From positions 1 to 49,863 of the forward strand of contig VXLT01000082.1 of NCBI GenBank assembly GCA_009841475.1: a stretch of DNA of 49,863 bases, given 5' to 3'. Source of the DNA: Gemmatimonadota bacterium (GTDB lineage: Bacteria; Gemmatimonadota; Gemmatimonadetes; Longimicrobiales; Gaopeijiaceae). The notes beneath the pieces are model-generated. The model saw only the letters and a list, made by a program, of their open reading frames with translations. It was not told the DNA's origin and ran no database searches. The position numbers were made by a program, and so were the translations under genes. This document shows, piece after piece, positions 1 to 9,947 of the stretch. Every line of letters starts with the position of its first letter. Position 1 is the first letter of the stretch.

Positions 1-27
1 GGGCGGGCCGGGGGGGCCGCGCCAGGG

Positions 28-378
28 GTGAGGACGGCACCGGCGGGCGTTGGCGCGCGGCGAGGACTGATTGCGGCGCTGATCCTGGTGCCGGCGGCAC
101 TCGGCGCGGTGGCTTGCGGGTCGGCGCCGGACACGATCTCGCGCGAGGAGTTCGTCGATGCCTACCTGGCGCTGCGGATGGCCGAGCTGGAAAGGGCAGG
201 CAACGTCATTTCGGAAGCGGCCCGTGACAGCGTGCTTGCCGCCAGCGGGGTGACCGAGGAGGACCTCGACGCGTTCGTGGAGGCGCACGGCACCGATGTC
301 GTTCTCATGTCGGGCATCTGGACCGAGGTCGACAGCATGATGGACGCGCGGAGCGGCGGGACGGAGCCGGAGCGGTAG
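28..378 (+). CDS. Small secreted/lipoprotein-like protein, function unknown
   Basis: A 116-residue ORF opens with GTG. Its N-terminus is basic (several Arg), followed by a hydrophobic stretch (about residues 14-28, LIAALILVPAALGAVA) and a Cys at about residue 30. That looks like a lipoprotein signal, but the lipobox AVAC has Ala rather than Leu at -3, so lipidation is uncertain. The mature part is acidic and predicted helical (REEFVDAYLALRMAELE). I do not recognise a family. It lies upstream of and convergent with guaA, 23 bp away. Only 27 bases precede the start, so its promoter and any operon partner lie outside the window. Confidence 0.6.
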   Translation: MRTAPAGVGARRGLIAALILVPAALGAVACGSAPDTISREEFVDAYLALRMAELERAGNVISEAARDSVLAASGVTEEDLDAFVEAHGTDVVLMSGIWTEVDSMMDARSGGTEPER

Positions 379-379
379 G

Positions 380-393
380 GCGGCGGGAGCCGC
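380..393. terminator. Short GC hairpin between convergent genes
   Basis: GCGGC (380-384), loop GGGA, GCCGC (389-393) form a 5-bp perfect stem in the 23-bp gap between the convergent lipoprotein-like gene and guaA. There is no U-tract on either strand, only a pyrimidine-rich tail on the plus strand. It may help 3'-end formation, but the evidence is weak. Confidence 0.25.
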
Positions 394-401
394 GCCTCCC
401 T

Positions 402-1956
<1,555 letters not shown>

Positions 1957-1964
<8 letters not shown>

Positions 1965-3240
1965 GGCGTTGGCCGCGGATGAGGTCGCTGTACCGCTCGC
2001 GCCGCCGGACGAGCGTGGCGCGGCCGCCGTGCACCAGCACCTCGGCGGGGCGGGGCCGCGAGTTGTAGTTCGACGCCATCGTGAAGCCGTAGGCGCCCGC
2101 CTGATGGACGCACAGGAGCGCGCCGGGGGACGGCACGGGGAGGAGCCGGTCCCGGGCGAGGAAGTCGCCCTGCTCGCAAACGGGCCCGACGACGTCCACG
2201 ATTTCCTCGTCGCCGTGGCCGTCTTCGCACACGGGCGTCACGGCGTGCACGCCGCCGTAGTGACTGGGCCGGATGAGCTCGGTCATGCCCGCGTCGGTGA
2301 CCACGAAGGTCTTGCCGCCGCTGCGCTTCACGTAGAGGACGCGCGTGACGAGCACGCCCGCGTCGCCGACCAGGAACCTGCCCGGTTCGACGATCAGTTC
2401 CAGACCGCGGCCCCGGAGCCTTGCGGCGACCTCGCGGCCGAGCGCCCGCACATCCAGCTCGCCGGCCTCCGCGTCCGCGATGCCGAAGCCGCCGCCGAGG
2501 TCCGCGTAGCGGAGCGCGATCCCCACCTCGTTGCGCACACGGTCCGCGACCTCGAGCATCACGTCGAGGGCACGCAGGTAGGGATCGCCTTCGCGCAGCT
2601 GCGAACCGATATGCACATCCACCCCCGCGGCACGCAGCCGGGGATGTTCGGCGACGCGCCGGTATAGCTCGATGGCCTCGTCCGGGGGCACGCCAAACTT
2701 TGCGGCCGCGTGCCCCGTGCGCGTGAACTCGTGAGTGGGGCTCCGCACATCCGGGTTCACGCGGATGGCTACGGGTGCCTCGCGCCCGAGCTGGGTGGCC
2801 ACGCGGGCGCACGCCTCGAGTTCCTGAGCACTCTCGACGTGGAAGGCGCGGATGCCGGCCCTGAGTCCGTCCCTCATCTCGGCGGTCGTCTTGCCGACGC
2901 CGGCAAAGACGATGCGGCCCGGAGGAAACCCCGCGTGCAAAGCGCAGTACAGTTCACCGCCGCTGACGATGTCGGCGCCGGCGCCGGCGCGTGCGAAGAG
3001 CCGCAGCAGGGCGAGGTTGGGGTTGGCCTTGACGGAGTATGCGACGAGGAGGTCCCTGGGAGAGGAGGCGAAGGCTTCCTGGAGGGTGCGCAGGCGTTCC
3101 AGGGCCCGGTCGGCATCGTAGACGTACAGCGGGGTCCCGTGTCTTTCCGCGAGGTCGTCCAGCGCGTGGGAGCCGCAGCGAAGGACTCCGCCGACGCGCG
3201 GAAATGGTGGCCGCGTGGGGGTCAGTACGCCCTGGCCCAT
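1957..3240 (-). CDS. lysA: Diaminopimelate decarboxylase
   Basis: A PLP enzyme that decarboxylates meso-diaminopimelate to L-lysine, the last step of lysine synthesis. It has a fold-type III alanine-racemase-like barrel. The PLP lysine is Lys71 in YSVKANPN, the glycine-rich phosphate loop is [12 protein letters not shown] follows, and the active-site Cys is in GPVCEQGD. The length is 427 aa from the ATG at 3240. A much longer reading in this frame (to 4563) exists only because the frame stays open through proS, so I chose the family-length start. The gene overlaps proS by 19 bp and guaA by 8 bp. Confidence 0.97.
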
Positions 3241-4697
3241 ACCACTTCCATGCGAGCCTCGCCGCCTCCGATGCAGCGTGAGGGGGGGGTGGCCGAGCGG
3301 AATTCCTCGCCGGGGATGACCCGGATGGTGGCCTTCGTGGCGTCCTTGGCACGCTCCTCGACCCCGGGATCGCCGCTCCACCCCGAATACACGAATCCGG
3401 CTCCCCCGTCCAAAAGGTCGCCCAGCTCCTCGACCGAAGTGACCTCGCCCCGGAAGGTCATCCCTTCGCGGTGGTCCCGCGCCGCCTCGAGGAGTTGCGC
3501 CTGCAGCGCCTCCAGCCGATCCCCGATGCCGCCCACGGCGTCGCCCTCCGGCACGGCCTCCTTGCGGGCGCCCGACACGCCGGCCACGCGCGGCACCACC
3601 ACGACCTCCCCCCGCTCCACGTCCCGCGGGCCGATCTCGATGCGCAGCGGCACGCCCTTGCGCTCCCACTCGAAGAACTTGGCGCCCGGCGACAGATGGC
3701 GCCGGCGATCGACATCGGCCCGCACCCCCCTGCGCTGCAGCGCCTGCACGATTCCGTCCGCCTTCTCCATCACCACGGCCGCCTGTTCGTCGCTGCGCGC
3801 AATCGGAGTCACGATCACCTGGGTCGGGGCCAGCCTGGGCGGGACAACCACGCCCACATCGTCCCCATGTGTCATGACGAGTCCGCCCACCAGCCTCGTG
3901 GACACGCCCCACGACGTGTTCCACGCGTACTCCTCCCTTCCCTCCTCGCTCTGGAAGGTCAGGCCGAACTGCCGCGCGAAGTTCTGCCCCAGCATGTGCG
4001 AGGTGCCGGCCTGCAGCGCCTTGCCGTCCTGCATGAGCGCCTCGCACGCATAGCTGCGGTCGGCCCCGGCGAAGGTCTCGGACCTGCTCTTGAGACCGGT
4101 CAGCGGAGGCATCGCCATCCAGTCCTCCATGAAGGTGCGGTAGATCCCCAGGATCAGCCGGGCCTCCTGTTCGGCCTCGGCCTCGGTTGCATGCGCGGTG
4201 TGTCCCTCCTGCCAGAGGAATTCGGCCGTACGGAGGAAGAGCCGGGTGCGGAGCTCCCAGCGCATGACGTTCGCCCACTGGTTGAGGAGCACGGGAAGGT
4301 CGCGGTAGCTCTGCACCCACTTGGCGTACATGGAGTAGATGATCGTCTCGGAGGTGGGGCGCACCACATAGGGCTCCTCCAGCTCCTTCCCGCCCGCGTG
4401 GGTAACGACCGCAAGTTCGGGCTTGAAGCCCTCGATGTGCTCCTTCTCGCGCTCGATGAAGCTCATGGGGATGAGCAGCGGGAAGTACGCGTTCTGATGT
4501 CCGGATGCCTTGAACATGTCGTCCAGGGCGCGCTGCATGTTCTCCCAGATCCCGTACCCCCACGGCCGGATCACCATGCTGCCCCGGACCGGGGAGTAGT
4601 CGGCCAGCTCGGCTTCCTGGACGACCTCGTTGTACCAGGCGCTGAAGTCCTCCGACCTCGGCGTCAGTCCCTTCCTTCGCCTCTTCCTTGTGTTCAT
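3222..4697 (-). CDS. proS: Prolyl-tRNA synthetase, archaeal/eukaryote-type
   Basis: It charges tRNA-Pro. The 491-residue protein is the short type without the ~180-residue editing insertion of E. coli ProRS. Class II motifs are visible: motif 2 around MRWELRTRLFLRTAEFLWQEGH and motif 3 around GLVMTHGDD. The anticodon-binding domain follows (about 280-400). The C-terminus ends in the typical ARAY with a terminal Tyr. In relatives the C-terminal domain binds zinc through four Cys; here the first pair reads WSGDPGVE and the second CIGGGEA, so only one Cys remains and zinc binding is probably lost. It is the first gene of proS-lysA-guaA. Confidence 0.97.
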   Translation of the reverse strand: MNTRKRRRKGLTPRSEDFSAWYNEVVQEAELADYSPVRGSMVIRPWGYGIWENMQRALDDMFKASGHQNAYFPLLIPMSFIEREKEHIEGFKPELAVVTHAGGKELEEPYVVRPTSETIIYSMYAKWVQSYRDLPVLLNQWANVMRWELRTRLFLRTAEFLWQEGHTAHATEAEAEQEARLILGIYRTFMEDWMAMPPLTGLKSRSETFAGADRSYACEALMQDGKALQAGTSHMLGQNFARQFGLTFQSEEGREEYAWNTSWGVSTRLVGGLVMTHGDDVGVVVPPRLAPTQVIVTPIARSDEQAAVVMEKADGIVQALQRRGVRADVDRRRHLSPGAKFFEWERKGVPLRIEIGPRDVERGEVVVVPRVAGVSGARKEAVPEGDAVGGIGDRLEALQAQLLEAARDHREGMTFRGEVTSVEELGDLLDGGAGFVYSGWSGDPGVEERAKDATKATIRVIPGEEFRSATPPSRCIGGGEARMEVVWARAY

Positions 4698-4733
4698 TCA
4701 GCCTTCGTGGCCTCCCTGGCAGTCCGTGGCATA

Positions 4734-4836
4734 AGTCCCCGCTGCATTCGCGCAGCGATGCATCCGGGCTGAACCGCGGTGCCCTCGCATTGCAATGTCA
4801 AGACAACTTTACACTTTGTCATGTTTACTTTACTTT
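4734..4836 (+). repeat. Intergenic element, copy 1 (partner at 35223-35326)
   Basis: This stretch aligns by eye with 35223-35326 at roughly 70% identity with a single 1-nt gap. Conserved blocks are AGTCcCCGCTGC (4734-4745), ATGCATC (4758-4764), CCG then GTGCCC (ending 4784), the palindrome-like core (4796-4813) and TGTCATGTT (4817-4825). On the plus strand it ends in a promoter-like pair, TTTACA (4808-4813), 17 nt, TACTTT (4831-4836). Its distal end overlaps the stop codon of the small membrane protein gene (4825-4827). Copy 1 sits between proS and that gene, both on the minus strand, so its promoter reads antisense to hisS. Confidence 0.6.
4796..4813. promoter_or_regulatory. Imperfect palindrome, possible operator, overlapping a -35 box
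   Basis: TGTCAAG-ACAA-CTTTACA has 7-bp arms with one mismatch around a 4-nt centre, the size and symmetry of a dimeric HTH-regulator site. The right arm contains the TTTACA -35-like hexamer of the plus-strand promoter. The left arm read on the minus strand gives TTGACA, but no -10 follows at the right spacing. The same arrangement occurs at 35286-35303. The cognate regulator is not in this window. Confidence 0.45.
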
Positions 4837-5193
4837 CCGCGCTTCTGAAGCACCGCTGTCGCGCGCCTCGCGGCGCCTGCGCCGCTCCATCGTCCAAGCC
4901 ACGACGGCCGGGACGATGAACAACAGTAACGAAAGAACCATCCAGGTAGTCCTCAGCGGCAGGCCGAAGGCGCTGCGCGCCAGGAGGGCGCCCAGCCAGC
5001 CGCCCAGGAGCGCGACGACCGCCGCCGCGCCCATGATCAGCGTCTCCAGCAGGTTGAGGCGCCGTATGGCACGGGACACGACCTCCCGGGCCGCCTGAAT
5101 GTCCTCCGGGGTGGAGCTGCGGCGGACGGGTCTCGTGCCGGCCGGTATCCCGCGGGCCCTGGACTTCCGGGCCGAGCGCTTCTTCGCGCTCAC
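4825..5193 (-). CDS. Small two-TM membrane protein coupled to hisS
   Basis: A 122-residue protein with GTG start. The GTG overlaps the hisS stop (GTGA), so translation is probably coupled. The N-terminal ~25 residues are Lys/Arg-rich. A helical segment (STPEDIQAAREVVSRAIRRL) comes next, then two hydrophobic segments (about 60-82 and 86-108), then a charged tail rich in Arg/Glu. The basic ends suggest both termini are cytoplasmic. I recognise no family. The TAA stop and last codons lie within the repeated intergenic element 4734-4836, so the C-terminus may have been shaped by that element. Confidence 0.7.
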   Translation of the reverse strand: MSAKKRSARKSRARGIPAGTRPVRRSSTPEDIQAAREVVSRAIRRLNLLETLIMGAAAVVALLGGWLGALLARSAFGLPLRTTWMVLSLLLFIVPAVVAWTMERRRRREARDSGASEARKVK

Positions 5194-6494
5194 AGGCCTG
5201 CCCCGTCCCCGCGCAGGATCAGCTCCACCGGGACGGCGTCCTGCCGGCCCGACGCGAGATCCCGCACGGTCACGGTCCCGCTCGCTGCCTCGTCCGGCCC
5301 GATGATCAGCGCGCGGGCAGCTCCCAGGCGGGCCGCCGTGCGCAGCTGCTTCCCGACGCCCCGGGGAGCGAGGCCGTAAAGGACCGCGCGGCCGTGGCGC
5401 CGCAGGGCGCGGGCCACCTTCATCGCCTGGGATCGTTGGGCCGGCTCCACCCAGATCAGGTAGTCGTCGCATGCAGGGACCGCGTCCGGAAGGGCGCCCC
5501 GATCCCTCAGCAGCTCGCCCAGCACGACGTCTCCCATGCCGAAGCCCACCGCCGGGAGCGGCTCGCCCCCGACCAGTTCGAGCAGCCGGTCATAGCGGCC
5601 ACCCCCGCAGATCGCGCGCATCTCGCCCGCGCGGTCGAACAGTTCGAAGACGATCCCGGTGTAGTACGCAAGCCCCCGCACCACCGTGAAATCGAAGGAC
5701 AGGTAGCCGCCGAGCCCCATGGCCTCCAGAATCTCCCGGTACTCTTCGAGAGGCTGCATTGCGGCCAGCACCGGGCCGCTGGACCGGAACCGGTCGCGCA
5801 GGTGGTCCCACGAGCCGTCCGCGACCAGCTCGGCGAGCGCCCGGGCCGCCGCTTCACCCACCCCCAGCGCGGCCAGCCCCGCGCGCGTCCCGGCCGGCCC
5901 CGCCCGGCCCGCCTTGTCGATCACGGCGAGAACCCCCGCGCGGTGGCCCTCCGCCACCCCGGCCTCGTCGAGCACGGCGGTCACCAGGCGCCGGTCGTTC
6001 ACCCGCGCGACGAAGTCCCTCTCGCCCAGCCCCAGCGCGCTCACCGCGTCGATCGCAACCGCCACGACCTCGGCGTCGGCACCGACCCCCGCCTCGCCCA
6101 CGATGTCGGCGTTGAGCTGGAAGTGTTCCCGGAGCCGGCCCCGCTGGCTGCGCTCGTAGCGGAAGAGCTGCGGGATGGAGAACCATCGGATCGGCTTGGC
6201 CATCCCCCGGCTGCGCTGCGCCAGGATGCGCGCCAGCGACGGGGTCATCTCGGGGCGAAGCGCCACCTCGCGTCCGCCCTTGTCCGCGAAGTTGTAGAGC
6301 TGCTCGACGATCTCGGGACCGCTCTTCTCGACGTACAGCCCGAGCGGCTCCAGCGGCGGACCATCGTACTCCATGAATCCGTAGCGCCGGCAGACGCGGC
6401 GCCAGGCCTCGAAGATGTGAGTGCGGAGAGCGAGTTCCGCGGGCACGAAGTCCCGAAACCCCGGGAGCTTCGCGAAAGACTTGTCTGAGGGCAT
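5190..6494 (-). CDS. hisS: Histidyl-tRNA synthetase
   Basis: It charges tRNA-His in the cytoplasm. Class II core: motif 1 near residues 55-75, motif 2 RYERSQRGRLREHFQ (about 114-128), and the histidine-specific motif LAYYTGIVFE (about 268-277) followed by GGGRYD. The C-terminal anticodon-binding domain covers about 335-430. The length of 434 aa is normal. It starts with ATG 10 bp after folC and ends in a GTGA overlap with the small membrane protein gene. Confidence 0.97.
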   Translation of the reverse strand: MPSDKSFAKLPGFRDFVPAELALRTHIFEAWRRVCRRYGFMEYDGPPLEPLGLYVEKSGPEIVEQLYNFADKGGREVALRPEMTPSLARILAQRSRGMAKPIRWFSIPQLFRYERSQRGRLREHFQLNADIVGEAGVGADAEVVAVAIDAVSALGLGERDFVARVNDRRLVTAVLDEAGVAEGHRAGVLAVIDKAGRAGPAGTRAGLAALGVGEAAARALAELVADGSWDHLRDRFRSSGPVLAAMQPLEEYREILEAMGLGGYLSFDFTVVRGLAYYTGIVFELFDRAGEMRAICGGGRYDRLLELVGGEPLPAVGFGMGDVVLGELLRDRGALPDAVPACDDYLIWVEPAQRSQAMKVARALRRHGRAVLYGLAPRGVGKQLRTAARLGAARALIIGPDEAASGTVTVRDLASGRQDAVPVELILRGDGAGL

Positions 6495-6504
6495 GGCCGC
6501 GAAT

Positions 6505-7803
6505 CTAATGTGGAAGGGTGGGTTGGCAATCCCGGTCGGCGGAGAAGGGGCTTAGCCCCATCATGAGGAGGACATCGCCAACGGTGTGGCACGAACCCGT
6601 GACCACCACCGTCCCCGCCGGGCAGAGTTCGGTGGCGCGGGCGAGGGCCGCACCCACGTCGGCAACGACCTCCACCGGCGTGCCGCGTTCCACGCGCGCT
6701 GCGACCTCGGCGGGGTTCCAGCTCCGGCCGGCCGGCGCGGAGGCGGGAGTCGTGAATACGGCCCGGTCGGCGAGGTCCACCAGGGGCGGCAGCATGCGCA
6801 ACCAGTCCTTGTCGCCCAGAATGCCGGTCAGGAGCACGAGCGGCCGGGGGGGCGCGAGAGCCGCGAGGACCCTCACCAGCGCCTCCACCCCGGCGGTGTT
6901 GTGCGCCACGTCGAAGACGAAGAGCCGTTCCCCGGCCCGCCGGATCTGCCCCCGTCCCGGCCACCGAACCGCGGCCACCCCCTCGCGCACGGCGGCGGGA
7001 GCGGGGGGAGGGCGCAGCAGCTCCAGAGCGCGCACCGCGAGTGCGGTGTTGGTGGCCTGGTGGGCGCCCGGCAGCGGGGTCTCGAGCTGCAAGGCGCCGC
7101 CGGACGCGGAGCGCAAGCAGAATTGTGTGCCGTGCGGGTCCAGTCGCAGGCGGGAGATGTCCCGCCACGGCTCGACGCGGTGGAGGGGGGCTCCGACGGC
7201 CGCCGCGCGGGCCTCCAGCACCGCGAGGGCCGCGGGTCGCCCCTCGGCGGTGACGATGGGCACGCCCGGCTTGATGATCCCCGCCTTCTCCCGCGCGATG
7301 TCCTCGAGGGTGTCGCCGAGGTACTCCTGGTGGTCCAGCGCCACGTTGGTGATCGCGGTGACCTCGGGTGTGATTACGTTGGTGGCGTCGAGGCGCCCGC
7401 CGAGCCCGACCTCGACGCACGCGCACTCCACCCCCTCCTCGGCGAAGACGTGCAGGGCGAGGAGGGTGGTCGCCTCGAAGAACGACATGCGCAGGCCCTC
7501 GGCGAGGGGGCGCAGCCGGGCGGCGGCGGCGGCGAGGCGGGAGGCCGCGACGGGGCGGCCGTCGATCATGATGCGTTCCCGGAAGGAACAGAGGTGGGGT
7601 GAGGTGTAGAGTCCGGTGCGGTGGCCGTGCCGGGTGAGGACGGACGCCCAGGTCGACGCGACGGAGCCCTTGCCGTTCGTGCCGCCGACGTGGAGGGTGC
7701 GGTAGCGGCGCTGCGGGTTCTCCAGCTCCTCCAACGCCGCCTCCATCCGCTCCAGGCCCCAGTCGACCACGGCGGGAGCGCCCGGAAAGAGGGCCTCCAT
7801 CAA
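6505..7803 (-). CDS. folC: Folylpolyglutamate / dihydrofolate synthase
   Basis: A Mur-ligase-like ATP-dependent enzyme that adds glutamate to folates (and, in bifunctional members, to dihydropteroate). The P-loop GGTNGKGS is at about residues 40-47. The folate-loop region reads GLYTSPHLCSFRERI. The Mur central motif GLGGRLDATN is near 130, and the C-terminal ligase domain starts near 295. 432 residues is normal. It lies between accD (26 bp upstream) and hisS (10 bp downstream). Whether it has both activities cannot be read from sequence alone; folP is not nearby. Confidence 0.95.
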   Translation of the reverse strand: MMEALFPGAPAVVDWGLERMEAALEELENPQRRYRTLHVGGTNGKGSVASTWASVLTRHGHRTGLYTSPHLCSFRERIMIDGRPVAASRLAAAAARLRPLAEGLRMSFFEATTLLALHVFAEEGVECACVEVGLGGRLDATNVITPEVTAITNVALDHQEYLGDTLEDIAREKAGIIKPGVPIVTAEGRPAALAVLEARAAAVGAPLHRVEPWRDISRLRLDPHGTQFCLRSASGGALQLETPLPGAHQATNTALAVRALELLRPPPAPAAVREGVAAVRWPGRGQIRRAGERLFVFDVAHNTAGVEALVRVLAALAPPRPLVLLTGILGDKDWLRMLPPLVDLADRAVFTTPASAPAGRSWNPAEVAARVERGTPVEVVADVGAALARATELCPAGTVVVTGSCHTVGDVLLMMGLSPFSADRDCQPTLPH

Positions 7804-7829
7804 CGGATCGGGACCGGGAGCGCGCCCCT

Positions 7830-8687
7830 TCAGCCCCAGGGTCTCCAGCCTTCCCGGGAGTGGCGCAGCAGCTGCGCGATGGCACCCTTCAGTTCCCGCC
7901 GGTCGACGACCCTGTCCACCATCCCGTGCTCCTCCAGGAACTCGGCGCTCTGGAAGCCGGGCGGCAGCTCCTGCTTGATCGTCTCGCCGATCACGCGCGG
8001 ACCCGCGAAGCCGATCAGGGCGCCCGGTTCGGCGAGGTTTACGTCGCCGAGCATCGCGTACGACGCGGTGACGCCCCCCGTCGTGGGATCGGTGAGCACC
8101 GAGATGTACGGGAGGCCTCGCTCGTGCAGGCGGGCCAGCACCGCGGACGTCTTGGCCATCTGCATGAGCGAGAAGATCCCCTCCATCATCCTGGCTCCTC
8201 CCGACGCGCTCAACACGATCAGGGGAAGCTCGCCGGCCAGCGCATCCCTGCCCGCGCGTGCAATCTTCTCACCCACCACGGACCCCATGGAGCCGCCGAT
8301 GAAGCTGAAGTCCATGACCGCCAGCACCACCGGGATGCCCTCGATCCGGGCCCTGCCGGTGACGACGGCCTCGTTGCGGCCGGTTCGGCGGCGCGCCGCC
8401 TGAAGGCGATCACCGTATTCCTTCAGGTCCGTGAACCCGAGCGGGTCGCCGCTCTCCATCTCCGCATCGCGCTCCTCGAACGAATCCGGATCGGCCAGGA
8501 TCTCCAGGTAGCGGGCGGCCGAAATCCGGAAGTGGTTCCCGCATTCGGGACACACTCCAAGGTTGCGTGCAAGGCGCTCCCTGTAGAGGATCTCGCCGCA
8601 CGCGCCGCACTTCTCGAAGACATCGCGCGGCAGATCGCGCCTGTCCTCCGAAGTGAGCCTCTTCTTCTGTTTTCGAAACCAGGTCAA
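7830..8687 (-). CDS. accD: Acetyl-CoA carboxylase carboxyltransferase subunit beta
   Basis: The beta half of the carboxyltransferase that transfers carboxyl from biotin to acetyl-CoA, giving malonyl-CoA for fatty-acid synthesis. The N-terminal four-Cys zinc ribbon is intact (Cys27, Cys30, Cys46, Cys49). The crotonase-fold domain has the oxyanion-region glycines (SASGGARM, TDPTTGGVTAS, GFAGPRVI). 285 residues is normal. Its partner accA is not in the window. It follows rodA by 21 bp and precedes folC, the familiar accD-folC order. Confidence 0.97.
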   Translation of the reverse strand: MTWFRKQKKRLTSEDRRDLPRDVFEKCGACGEILYRERLARNLGVCPECGNHFRISAARYLEILADPDSFEERDAEMESGDPLGFTDLKEYGDRLQAARRRTGRNEAVVTGRARIEGIPVVLAVMDFSFIGGSMGSVVGEKIARAGRDALAGELPLIVLSASGGARMMEGIFSLMQMAKTSAVLARLHERGLPYISVLTDPTTGGVTASYAMLGDVNLAEPGALIGFAGPRVIGETIKQELPPGFQSAEFLEEHGMVDRVVDRRELKGAIAQLLRHSREGWRPWG

Positions 8688-8708
8688 TTCAACGCCCGTT
8701 TCCCCGGG

Positions 8709-9947
8709 TCAGGACTTGTCGCTCGCCATCGCCACCACGATCGCGGCGGCCAGCCACGAGGTCAGGAGGAAGGATCCCCCGTAGCTGATGAACGGAAGCG
8801 GGATCCCGGTGATGGGAACGACGCCGACCGTCATGCCGATGTTGACGACCACGTGCGTCAGCCAGACCCCCATGATACCGAACACGAAGAGCCCGGCAAA
8901 GAGGTTTTGGGACTCCTCCGCCATCTGAATCATCTTGAAGAAGAGGTAGCCGAAGAGCAGCAGGGTCAGCGAAGTGCCCACGAATCCGAGTTCTTCGCCC
9001 ACGACGCTGAAGATGAAGTCGGTATGTTGTTCCGGCAGGAAATCCAGCCGCTTCTGCGTGCCTTCGGTGAACCCCTTGCCGAGAATGCCGCCGCTCCCCA
9101 CGGCCACCTTCGACTGGATCAGATGCCACCCGTCGCCGCGCGGGTCCAATTCGGGATCCAGGAAGACCAGCAGGCGGTTCCTCTGGTAGTCGTGGAGCGA
9201 GTTCCAGAGGGGCTGAGCAAGGGCTCCCGCCGCCAGATTGGCCACCACCACACTCAGCGACTCGACCAGATAGAGCCGGTAGCGGTAGAGGTAGAGGCCG
9301 ACGAGCACGAGAATGAACCCTATGGACCAGGCGATGGTGTTGAAGGAGAGGATGAGCGCAACGCCGGGGGAGGCCGCGAAGACGATGAGCGGCCACGGTG
9401 TCCCCGCCCAGTAGATCACCGCGAAGAAGATCCCCACGAACGCCATCGCCGTGCCGATGTCCGGCTGACCGAGCACGAGAACCAGCGGCAACCCGACCAG
9501 GAGCCCCGGGACCAACAGATCCCGCAGGTACTGTGGGGGGGAATCGCGCCTGGCCAGCAGCCTGGCAACGACGAGCACGGTAGCCAGTTTGGCGGCTTCG
9601 GCCGGCTGAAAGCGAAAGCCCGGAATGGCCAGGAAGCTCCGCACCCCTTCGGCGGTCCCGGCGCCCGTGCCGATCACAAGCGTCGCCGCCAGGACCCCTA
9701 CCGCCACGATGTAGACAGGCATGGCGGTCCAGTCGAACCATCGGACCGGAACCCTGGACACCGCGAACAGAATCACGATGGAGCCGCCGAGAACGATGCT
9801 CTGGCGGAGCCACAGGCCCTGCGTGACCGGACTGGGGATATTCAGCACTCCCGCAGAGTAGATCATCGCAACGCCAAAGAGCGACAGCATGAGGACCGGG
9901 GCCAGGAAAGGGAGGTGCCCCAGCCAGGGAAGGAGCGACTTCTTCAC
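8709..9947 (-). CDS. rodA: RodA, SEDS peptidoglycan glycosyltransferase
   Basis: A SEDS-family polytopic membrane protein that polymerises lipid II during lateral wall growth, in complex with PBP2. 412 residues with about ten hydrophobic segments. Family signatures include FQPAEAAKLATV, GQPDIGTAM, the DYQRNRLLVFLDP loop, GKGFTEGTQ and the C-terminal GIPLPFISYGGS. The start codon overlaps the mrdA stop (ATGA), so the SEDS/bPBP pair is translationally coupled. Confidence 0.97.
   Translation of the reverse strand: MKKSLLPWLGHLPFLAPVLMLSLFGVAMIYSAGVLNIPSPVTQGLWLRQSIVLGGSIVILFAVSRVPVRWFDWTAMPVYIVAVGVLAATLVIGTGAGTAEGVRSFLAIPGFRFQPAEAAKLATVLVVARLLARRDSPPQYLRDLLVPGLLVGLPLVLVLGQPDIGTAMAFVGIFFAVIYWAGTPWPLIVFAASPGVALILSFNTIAWSIGFILVLVGLYLYRYRLYLVESLSVVVANLAAGALAQPLWNSLHDYQRNRLLVFLDPELDPRGDGWHLIQSKVAVGSGGILGKGFTEGTQKRLDFLPEQHTDFIFSVVGEELGFVGTSLTLLLFGYLFFKMIQMAEESQNLFAGLFVFGIMGVWLTHVVVNIGMTVGVVPITGIPLPFISYGGSFLLTSWLAAAIVVAMASDKS

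Noticed and set aside
4773-4801. Minus-strand TTGACA (4801-4796) as the proS -35 box
   Set aside because: At 17 nt downstream the sequence is CGCGGT, with no -10 resemblance.
4694-4897. Small minus-strand ORF in the proS upstream gap, with a partner-like reading in the 35223-35326 element (shared VNMT..C.V..T pattern)
   Set aside because: The similarity follows from the DNA repeat itself; the readings diverge outside the palindrome and lack a start signal, so I treat it as non-coding.
5065-5080. TGGCAC as a sigma-54 -24 element
   Set aside because: No TTGC-type -12 element follows at the needed spacing, and it lies within a coding gene.
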